Positions 56,656-64,000 of a stretch of DNA of 64,000 nucleotides are shown in pieces. Position 1 is the first letter of the stretch, and every line of letters starts with the position of its first letter. The notes beneath the pieces were generated by a model. That model did no database searches, had not been told where the DNA came from, and saw nothing but the letters and a program-made list of their open reading frames with translations. Origin of the DNA: Coenobita brevimanus (taxonomy: Eukaryota > Arthropoda > Malacostraca > Decapoda > Coenobitidae); contig CM064681.1 in the NCBI GenBank assembly GCA_032717465.1, forward strand, positions 11,742,235 to 11,806,234. The letters run 5' to 3'. A program made the translations under genes and the position numbers.

Positions 56656-57246
56656 TTTGCAATACTTAAAGTGAAGAGCATGTACTTACAATCTCCGTGT
56701 TGTTGTAGTCTAAACAAACCTCAGAGATGACTCAGCGTATTCTTTCGTCTTGGTTCTATTTCCTGTTTGTACAAGTCTTGTTTAAACTTATTATTTTTTT
56801 CCTTTTAATAATGAACAATCATTTAGTCTAACCTGGTACTGTGTGTGTGTGTGTGTGTGTAGCATCTGGCATGTTTATTTCACGTGAGCTAATTGCTTTC
56901 TTGAGTGCGTTTGAAAACGTGTTTTGACATCCTTGGTACTCTAGGGCCATGAGATGTTTTGTGATTCTCTTCCTGATGCAGCAGACATTACATATTGTGC
57001 TATGATTATATAATACCTATAACTATTACATAATTGCCATTAATGGATATATAATTGCTCGGTCATGCCAAACTGTCATACCTACGACCTAACTTTGTAT
57101 AAAAATTTACACAATAGTATACATATGTTACAAGGCTACTTATGTACTTGTTAAACTGCTAAGTTAAATACTAATGTAAATGCGTGGTATAAATCATGAT
57201 ACTGTAAAACTGAATGTGGCAACATAATTGTACGTTATAATAGACA
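56656..57246. other. Probable 5' leader of the minus-strand ORF, then unique AT-rich DNA
   Basis: Sequence just right of 56655 would be the 5' untranslated leader. A short (GT)n lies at 56841-56861. Beyond that it is AT-rich with no identified feature. Confidence 0.4.
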
Positions 57247-57248
57247 TA

Positions 57249-57766
57249 CAGTACTCTGCCTACATATGGAGTCCAAAAGTATGCAGTTTCTAAGTACACG
57301 GGTGAATTAACTGAGACCAAAGTATGAAAAGTAGGTGGTTTTTCAAAGTATGTGGCCTTCTGTGCAAGCTGATTTTCTGCTGCCCGAGTTGGGCAGCCAT
57401 GTTTATGACATCACAATTGGTCACACACCCAAGCCGCCGAGAAACCCGTCAGTCATTCAGCTTTGAGCCTTGCTTTACAGTACTTACCGTCGCGGCATTG
57501 TTATTTTTTTCGCCGCGCTTGAATAATGGAGCCCCCTACGCCTACAACAATCAACCCTCCAAACCCTCAGCCTGGTGTACAGAGATTAATGCATGTTTTC
57601 TATACGACTAATGCATGTTTTCTCTACTACATACATGCTCGAGGGTTAAAGAAAGTGAATTTTTGGAAATGCCATGATCTAACCGTATTTTTTACGTTTA
57701 TTTAGCAATCCCAAGTATGCAGCACCTTCTTAGCACGTAACCCACGCATACTAGCGGGGAGTACTG
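57249..57766. mobile_element. Pogo/Tigger-like non-autonomous DNA element (518 bp)
   Basis: The left end CAGTACTCTGCCTACATATG and the right end, reverse-complemented (CAGTACTCCCCGCTAGTATG), share CAGTACTC and a TATG further in. TA dinucleotides flank both ends (57247-57248 and 57767-57768). CAGT-type termini with TA duplication are typical of pogo/Tigger elements. An internal AAAGTATG(A/T)-rich zone and a GC-rich centre are present, without a transposase. TIR similarity beyond 8 bp is modest. Confidence 0.55.
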
Positions 57767-57998
57767 TATATATATCCATATATGTTTATATAATAGCAAT
57801 ACCATAGCAAGTCGACAGTAGTCAATCGTATCAAGAATAAATTTGCTGTCTATGAGTATTTATATGAGACATAGGAAAATGGTAACACATTAATAAATGG
57901 TTACATGTCTAACTTGGCTTCATACGGTTTTCCAGTTTATATTCAGATATATAATATACTCTATGGAACCCCATATTTTGCTATTTTTATTATATATA
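57767..57998. other. No feature recognised
   Basis: AT-rich unique sequence. Confidence 0.5.
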
Positions 57999-58435
57999 TG
58001 AGGTGCTACCCAAAATTTCCAGTAATTTGAACAGAAGGAGCCAACTGATTGCAGTTTTGCCTTTTGCCGCTAGGAGGAGTCAGCAGCATCCCTTGTGCTT
58101 CAGAGGTAGCCAACTGATCGCAGTTTTGCCTTTTGCCGCTAGGAGGAGTCAGCAGCATCCCTTGTGCTTCAGTGTGGCCCCGGCTGTGTCTGTGAGCTGA
58201 CATGTTGTTGAGCTACGCTTACTATTGTAACGTGGTGTGTAGGTGGTTTGGTGGTTTTGCAATGGCGCATCAATGTCAAGTCAGTGTTGATCGTTTTCTT
58301 CGATATCCAAGGGATTGTTCACAAGGAATTCATCTAACCTGGTCAATCTGTCAGAGAAAAGTTTTACTGAGAAGTTTTGCAGCGTCTGAGGGAGAACATC
58401 AACCACTGTCTGAGGCAACTGACAGCAAACCCTTT
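57999..58435 (+). mobile_element. Mariner-like element remnant, internally deleted
   Basis: GAGGTGCTACCCAAAATTTC at about 58000, next to TA repeats, looks like a mariner terminal repeat. After about 275 bp the plus strand reads VKSVLIVFFDIQGIVHKEF, stop, PGQSVREKFY, stop, EVLQRLREN (58275-58401), matching the mariner transposase block FFDxxGIVHxEFxPxGQxVN...FYxEVLxRLRE that lies between the first and second catalytic Asp. The region between N-terminus and this block, and everything after, is missing; two in-frame stops confirm it is dead. A 69-bp unit (GCCAACTGATCGCAGTTTTG onward) is tandemly duplicated at about 58037-58172. Confidence 0.65.
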
Positions 58436-58620
58436 CCTGTATCCTTCTACGTTCTCTGTACTCATTTCAAAGCCAAAGGTGGCTGCTGTGTATATGTATG
58501 CAACGATCTATCTTGCTCTCGTGTTCCGGAGCTTGATTCTTCTGAATTCTCTACTCTCTGGCTTCGGCTCTCCTGTCATTCTCTGGCTAAATATATCTGT
58601 GCTTTTTACTTATCTCCTGA
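58436..58620 (+). pseudogene. Jockey-type endonuclease, N-terminal piece (copy B, part 1)
   Basis: FKAKGGCCVYVCNDLSCSRV then LDSSEFSTLWLRLSCHSLAKYICAFYLSPES is the front of a jockey-type EEP endonuclease. It is cut at 58620 by the RTE insertion and resumes at 59914. The first part of the domain is missing, so the element was 5'-truncated, apparently against the mariner remnant. Confidence 0.8.
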
Positions 58621-58624
58621 ATCT
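58616..58624. repeat. Left TSD of the RTE copy nested in jockey B
   Basis: CCTGAATCT here recurs at 59905-59913 on the other side of the insertion. Part of it overlaps the (ATCT)n tail, so the exact length is uncertain. Confidence 0.7.
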
Positions 58625-59904
58625 ATCTATCTATCTATTGCCAGACGCCTCAATCCCGTTTGGGGTGGCCACAAACAAATCGCCTCCAAGTCGCCCTGTC
58701 CCCCGCCATTTCACTCCCCTGCTCCCAATTCACACCCCCCTCTCTCATATACCTCTTCACCCCATCCCTCCATCTCATCCTCGGCCTCCCCCTCCCTCTT
58801 TCCCCCTCCACCTCACTCACATACACTCTCTTCGTCAGTCTTTCACCCTCCATCCTCTCCATATGGCCAAACCACCTCAGTGTGTTCCTCATAACGCTTC
58901 CTATCACATCCACATCAACACCACAACGCTCCTTTATATCCTCATTCGTCAGCCTGTCTCTCCATGTGACTCCACAGGCTCCTCTTAAATAACCCATTTC
59001 CACGGCTCTCACTCTTGACTTGTGTCCTTCCAACAACGTCCAAGCTTCACTTCCGTACGTTAGAGTTGGTATCACAATACTGTCATGTAGTAACTTTTTC
59101 ACTTCCATGCTCACTTCCCTGTTTCTTATCACTGCCTTCAAAGAACCAGCAACCTTTCTACCCTGCTGTACCCTTTCAAGCACTTCACCCTCCAAACCTC
59201 CATCCTTACTCATCACACTACCCAAGTACTTAAACGTACTCACATTTTCCAATTCCTCACCATCCAACCTCGCTGTACATTCACTGACTTCACCTCTCTC
59301 AAAAACCATCACTTTACTCTTCCCTACATTCACCTTTAGATTCCGTTTCTTACACACTCCCTCAAACTCATCCACCAAGCCTTGCAGCTCCCCTTCGTCT
59401 TCACTCAACAACACAGTATCATCTGCAAACAACAGTACAGGGAGTTTCCAAACACTATCCTCTCTCACCAGGGCCACTCCAACATCCACTACCCTACCTT
59501 GTACCTCTTTTATTACCCCATCCATGTACAGATTGAACAACCATGGAGACATGACACATCCCTGTTTCAACCCAACTTTCAAAGAGAAAAATTCACTTAG
59601 TTCACCATCCACACGCACTGCAGCCTTCGCACCATCGTACATACTCTTCACAGCATTCAACAACTTCCCATCTACTCCATATATTCTTAACACTTTCCAC
59701 AATCCTAGTCTATCCACCCTGTCATATGCTTTCTCCAAATCCATGAAAGCCGCATAGAACTTCTTTCCCTTCTCTAGAAACTTTTCCACTAAAGATCTGA
59801 GAATGAATATCTGATCTACACAACCTCTTCCCTTCCTAAAGCCTCCCTGTTCTTCTCCAACTAATTTCTCTGTTCTTTCTCTAACTCCGTCAATAAGTAT
59901 CCTA
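58621..59904 (-). mobile_element. RTE-type retrotransposon, 5'-truncated, nested in a jockey element
   Basis: It reads on the minus strand from GRILIDGVRE (about 59904) to CGHPKRD and an (ATAG)n tail (58621-58640). It is a close copy of the 3' part of the element at 8868-11777. A 9-bp duplication flanks it, and the jockey endonuclease frame resumes on the far side. Confidence 0.9.
58650..59904 (-). CDS. RTE-type reverse transcriptase, C-terminal two thirds
   Basis: About 418 codons are open from the truncation point to the stop at 58650; the start at 59957 reads flanking jockey sequence. Motifs: FRKGRGCVDQIFILRSL, FMDLEKAYDRVDRLGLW, LKQGCVMSPWLFNLYMDGV, LLFADDTVLL, RWFGHMERM, RGRGRPRMRW. Compared with 10490-11748 I count ten residue differences (for example Q to L after RVDR, V to M in GHVERM). 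The N-terminal RT motifs and the endonuclease are absent, so it cannot act alone. Confidence 0.9.
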
Positions 59905-59913
59905 CCTGAATCT
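59905..59913. repeat. Right TSD of the RTE copy nested in jockey B
   Basis: CCTGAATCT, identical to 58616-58624. Confidence 0.7.
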
Positions 59914-60248
59914 GCTATCAAAAATTCTTTGACTATCTTATGTCTACAATGGGACACATTCTATCCATCTCTCCTTTCTCTGAAATCTCCATTCTAGGAG
60001 ATCTCAGTGTTCACCACCACCTTTGGCTCTCCTTTCCTTTCACTGATCCACCTGGTGAACAAGCTGAAATATTTTTTATTCTTAATGATCTAGAGCAGCT
60101 TGTACAGCACCCTACCCATATCCCTGACCGCCTTGGAGAGAGCTCCAACAAACTTGTCCTCTTCCTTACAACTAATCCTTCTGCTTACGCTGTTAATCTT
60201 TTCTCTCTGTTGGGCTCCACCGATCATAACCTAATTACCTTAACCTGA
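59914..60248 (+). pseudogene. Jockey-type endonuclease, C-terminal piece (copy B, part 2)
   Basis: After the insertion the frame reads [55 protein letters not shown] and [10 protein letters not shown], ending at a stop at 60248. GDLSVHH replaces the usual GDFNVHH, so the metal-binding Asn is lost. A 1-nt shift near 59915 separates this frame from part 1. Confidence 0.82.
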
Positions 60249-61655
60249 AGTATCGCTTCGGTATTGCCTATGGACCCTCCAAAAAAATGTCGTCTGTGGC
60301 ACTTTGAAGCTGCAGATTGGTAGGCCCTCAGGCAGTACTTCTTTGATTTTCCCAGATATGATTATTGCTTCCATGGCTAGGAGACATATGAGTGTGCCTT
60401 GTGCATTATAGAGGTTATTCTCTCAGGCATAGAAGCATACATTCCTTTCTCATATCCTTTGACAAATGCAAGAAAGCCTTGGTTTAATCACGTTTGTTCT
60501 AATGCTGTCTGCAACAAGGAGATGTCCTGTAAAAGGTACCGTAGCCATCCCACCACGGAATCACATCTTTTTTTATGTTTCCGCCCAGAATTGTGATAAT
60601 TATGTTCTTTGCCCTGCTAAAAATAATTTCATCCGTACTAAATGCTCTCAACTCTCCAACTCGAATTCTTCCCGCTCCTTCTGGCACCTTGCCAAAAACC
60701 TTTCTAACAACTTTACCTCATCATCCTTCCCTCCTCTTTTCTCCTGTGATGGCTCTGTACCTATTTCTTCTACTGGTAAAGCAGATCTCTTCAATCTGAC
60801 GTTCTTCTCCAATTCCACTTTAGACGATTCTGGTGCTGTTCCTCCATCACTTCCCCCCTCTGACTTCCTCGTGGCTGACATTAGGATTTCTTCAGCTGAT
60901 GTATTTTCTGCCATCACTGGCCTCAACACTAACAAGGCATATGGGCCTGATGGAGTCTCTCCTGTTGTCCTCAAGAACTGTGCTTCTGTGCTTACACCCT
61001 GCCTAGGTAAACTCTTTTACCTTTGTCTTTCAACATGTACCTTTCCATCTTTCTGGAAGTTTGCCCTCATTCAGCATGTCCCAAACAAGGGTGACCATTC
61101 CCAACCCTCTAACTATCGTCCAATTGCTTTAACATCCTGTGTCTCAAAAGTTTTCATGTTTATTCTTAACAGAAAATTTTTAAAGCATCTTTCCTATCAA
61201 AACCTTCTTTCTGATCATCAGCATGAGATCCGCCAGGGACACTCCACTGGCAATCTTCTCACCTACCTTTCAGACTCTTGGTCATCCTCCTTTCAGGACT
61301 TTGGCGAAAGCTTTGCCATTGCACTTGACATCTCAAAGGCTTTCGATCGAGTCTGGCATAAATCTTTAATTTCCAAACTGCCCTTTTATGGTTTCTATTC
61401 TTCTATCTGTGCCTTCATCTATAGCTTCCTTTCTGGTCGTTCTATAGCTGCTGTTGTAGACGGCAATCGTTCTTCTCCCAGATCTGTAAACAGTGGTAAT
61501 CCTCAGGGTTCTGTTCTATCACCAACTCTCTTTCTTTCATTCATCAATGGTCTTCTAAGTTGCAGATCTAACCCCATCCACTCGTAAGCTGATGATTCCA
61601 CTCCTCACCTCTTCATTCGGTTTCCACAACGTCCATCTCAGCAGGTTACTTCAAC
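60249..61655 (+). pseudogene. Jockey-type reverse transcriptase (copy B), stop at the active site
   Basis: After a degraded linker, the 60466-61587 frame reads FWHLAKNLSNNFTSSSFPPL, NKAYGPDGVSPVVLKNCASV, NKGDHSQPSNYRPIALTSC, FAIALDISKAFDRVWHKSL and PQGSVLSPTLFLSFINGL. At YADD the Tyr codon is a stop (TAA at 61585-61587, then Ala-Asp-Asp). Coding similarity continues to about 61655 (FPQRPSQQVTSTNKGWG) and ends at the poly(T) of the next element. KKGD has become NKGD and FRKGRSTG has become IRQGHSTG. A dead copy close to copy A at 36295-38335. Confidence 0.88.
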
Positions 61656-61699
61656 AAACAAGGGATGGGGCTTTTTTTTTTTTTAATAACAGAACAGAG

Positions 61700-63770
61700 G
61701 AAGGAAAAACAAATGAATAAAAAAAATTATCCACACACCAGATTACTGGTGTCCTCTGTTCATAAAGTATCTGTAACAGTTGACTTGAACAGCTGTAGGT
61801 TGATATGGCTGAGTGACATGTCAGTCATGAGTGCTACCAGATGCCCGTGTAGCACGAGGGAAGGCATCGAGAGGTGGCACCATGGAAGCAACTTCGTCTT
61901 AGCATTTGCCATAAAAAATATCTGTAAAATAATGCAAGGGAGGCAACATTCCTTCTTACTTGCAGGGGAGGTAGTTTATTTGTAATGGCAGGGATGTTAA
62001 TAATTCTAACAGCATTGTTCTGAATTTTGTCTAGTTGTTTTAATGCAACCTCTCCACATCCATTCCACAAGGGTGGGCAATATTCAAGCTGAGAGGGCAC
62101 ATGACTTCTAAATTATAGCTAACTGCCCGTTAGTGAAGAAGTTACCGACTCTGTACAATAATGCAAGTTTCTTTGAGGCGGTTTTAGCAAGTGATCTAAC
62201 ATGAGTGGTCCAGCTGAGGGCATCATTAAGTGAGACGCTGAGAATTTCGGTACTTTTGGAGATAGGAATATTAGTTGCACTGAAGGTAAGTTACGAATCT
62301 GGCAATATCTGTCTATTAGTAAATTGTAGATATTTAGTTTTACTAGCATTAAATGAGACAAGGTTGTTTTGTCCCCATTCACTGATCGTAGATAGGTCTT
62401 GATTTATGGAGATGGCAGTACTAAGTTGAGAAGTAGAGATATTAGACTTTGTAAATGGGTGTCAGTGGCATACCTGAGAGGGGGCGGAGGGGGGGTGTTT
62501 GAAATTGCCCCCCGAGCCCCAAATTGAGGGGGGGCCCCCCAAAGCCTTAAAAATTTACAAGTTTGTTTATTAATATTTAAAAATATATATGTATATTTAT
62601 CATCCCGACAATCCTGGCTGAGGTATTAGATAAGTTTTGAGAATGAAGGGGGCTAGGTTCATTGCGTGGGCCCCCCTCCAGGAGGGGGGACCCCCGCAAA
62701 GAACCTAGCCCCCCGGGCCCCCAAATCTCTAGGTACCCCCCTGATGGGTGTCTGAGTGTGAATGAAGTATGTAGTGTTGAGTCATCTGCATATGAATGGA
62801 TGGGATTATGGGAGATGGATTAGAGATCATTAATATGAACAAGGAACAAGGTTGGTGTCAGAACTGATCCCTGCAGCATCCCGGCATTAATTGAGTGGAA
62901 ATTGGAATATCTACTTTTACTCTTATTTTCCTGTTACTAAGATATAAGGAAATCAAAGGAACAAAAGACGTTAGTCCATAGGAAGGAAGTTTGGACAGCA
63001 GGGAATGGTGCCATACTCTGTCAAAAGCTTTAGAAATATCAAGGGCTACTGCATGAGTTTCTCCATGTAGGTCAATTGATTGATGGATCGTATGAGTTAG
63101 GAGATTGAGTATGTCAATGGTGTATCTTTCGTGGCAAAAACCATATTGTCTATCACTAATTAAGTTGTTGGATTCAAGTTAATTAACAATGTGATTATTA
63201 ATTAAAGTTTCAAACACATTACCAAGGGTAGATGTGACGGCTATTGGTCTGTAATCAGAGGGGTCAGAGGAACTTCCTTTCTTCGGAATTGGGTGGATGT
63301 TGGCTTCTTTCCATGAATTCTGAATAATTTAGTTAGAATAGTGGCAAGTTCATGGGGAACACTTTTTAAAAACAATTCGCGGAATTCTTTCTGGGCCTGG
63401 ACTTTGTTGGTAGGTAAATTGTCTAGGATGAATTTTATGTATCTTGTCTGTATTTTAAGTGAAACAACTTCAGGAGAGTCAAGTTCTAGTTCTGGGACGT
63501 TCTGCCTGGCATCCTCTATGGTAGAATTTCTGGCAAATATACTGGCAATATCTGCTTTTCCATGTGGATTATTTGTAATGTTGCCATCTGAAGATTTTAG
63601 TGGGGGAATGGATGATGACTTGTTAAAGTTATTATTGAAAGAATCAAGAGTTGACCAGAATATTCTATTGTCATTAGGGTTGTTAACCCTTTTGCGCACG
63701 GATAAATCAATAAGTTTTCTGGGATATGACGCGCAGGTTTTTCTCCCCTCCCCCCTCAGCCCGCCGCACA
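61700..63770 (-). pseudogene. Jockey-type reverse transcriptase (copy C), multiple frameshifts
   Basis: Minus-strand blocks in order: 63770-63241 (NRIFWSTLDSFNNNFNKSSSIPPL, GKADIASIFARNSTIED); about 63180-62960 (SDRQYGFCHERYTIDIL, HAVALDISKAFDRVWHHSL, LLSKLPSYGL); about 62900-62760 (GSVLTPTLFLVHINDL, YADD at 62792-62781); 62400-62120 (thumb); 62100-61834 (LEYCPPLWNGCG, VRRNVASLALFYRYF). All belong to one jockey-type RT, but frame changes, an in-frame stop after HINDL and the inserted MITE disrupt it. It differs much more from copies A and B than they do from each other, so it is a separate lineage. Confidence 0.8.
62463..62743. mobile_element. hAT-like MITE (281 bp) with 8-bp TSD
   Basis: ATGGGTGT occurs immediately outside both ends (62455-62462 and 62744-62751), the 8-bp duplication typical of hAT transposases. 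The element starts CAGTGGCATACCTGAGAGGG and ends with the complement of CAGGGGGGTACCTAGAG, sharing CAG and TACCT positions. GGGGGCCC-rich ends and an AT-rich middle are usual for this class. GGGGGCTAGGTTC (about 62649) and GAACCTAGCCCCC (62701) form an internal inverted repeat. No coding capacity. Confidence 0.82.
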
Positions 63771-64000
63771 CTCCAAAAATGTGTATTCTTGCCTTAAATT
63801 CACCACCGAAACATATTTATTTTGCCACAAAACCCACATATTCCAATTCGTCGATGTTTGTTCTACAATCTAAGCAAAAAAAAAAAAAACACTATATTTG
63901 AGGCGCTCTGTATAAGAAGGGTGAAACGCGCCAAAATAAAAAGCGTCAGAAAATGCAGTCAAACTTCGCTCAACTTCCAATAACCATAACTTCGTTATAT
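63771..64000. other. No feature recognised at window end
   Basis: Unique sequence with an A-run at 63876-63888. The expected remainder of jockey copy B is not detected here. Confidence 0.4.

Larger units (their letters stand above)
61669..63770 (-). mobile_element. Second, diverged jockey-type retrotransposon (copy C)
   Basis: On the minus strand the element runs from about 63770 to a poly(A) tail, seen as a run of T at 61671-61684. The tail abuts copy B exactly where copy B's frame breaks off, so copy C probably inserted into copy B. No right-hand remainder of copy B is seen before the window ends. It carries a hAT-like MITE at 62463-62743. Confidence 0.82.

Overview
This is eukaryotic, intron-style intergenic DNA. 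I find no host protein-coding gene, no rRNA, no functional tRNA and no prokaryotic feature. It consists of an extreme density of simple repeats, minisatellites and purine or pyrimidine tracts, interrupted by transposable elements. The retrotransposon set (RTE-type, jockey-type, a CR1/L2-type ORF, a Penelope-like GIY-YIG fragment), mariner/pogo/hAT-type DNA elements, tRNA-derived SINEs and very long (GA)n, (CA)n and (TG)n arrays suggest an arthropod, most likely a decapod crustacean. That assignment is inference from repeat style and element families, not from a marker gene.

Layout. 1-5.3 kb: microsatellites, purine tracts, a tRNA-type SINE and an 11-copy 53-bp minisatellite. 5.36-8.68 kb: an RTE-type retrotransposon whose 5' half (endonuclease, minus strand) is inverted relative to its 3' half (reverse transcriptase, plus strand), bracketed by a 12-bp direct repeat. 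8.86-11.79 kb: a second, 5'-truncated RTE-type element with a 13-bp target-site duplication and an (ATAG)n tail. 11.8-35 kb: microsatellites, several minisatellites, a 2.9-kb purine tract, a TTAA-flanked foldback element, a small TIR element, two more tRNA-type SINEs and a 50-bp-arm palindrome set in (TA)n. 35.5-39.4 kb: a 63-bp minisatellite, a jockey-type element (minus) and a homogeneous 33-bp minisatellite directly at its truncated 5' end. 39.4-53.5 kb: a SINE, dispersed and duplicated repeats, a Penelope-like C-terminus followed by a hammerhead-ribozyme-like core, and more simple repeats. 53.6-57.8 kb: a 1.4-kb long-TIR DNA element, a 562-codon coiled-coil plus endonuclease ORF (minus) and a pogo/Tigger-like TIR element. 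58.0-63.8 kb: a nest of a mariner remnant, a jockey-type element, an RTE-type copy inserted in it, a second jockey-type element joined at its 3' side, and a hAT-like MITE inside that.

The coding sequences are all retrotransposon machinery: EEP endonucleases that nick target DNA and reverse transcriptases that copy the RNA at the nick. The two RTE copies at 8.9-11.8 and 58.6-59.9 kb differ at only about ten residues over their shared region, so that family was active recently. The jockey-type copies carry frameshifts and damaged active sites and are dead. I found no defence system, gene cluster or other undescribed multi-gene system. The most interesting signals are the inverted RTE insertion, the Penelope-associated ribozyme-like core, the long-TIR element and the TTAA foldback family.
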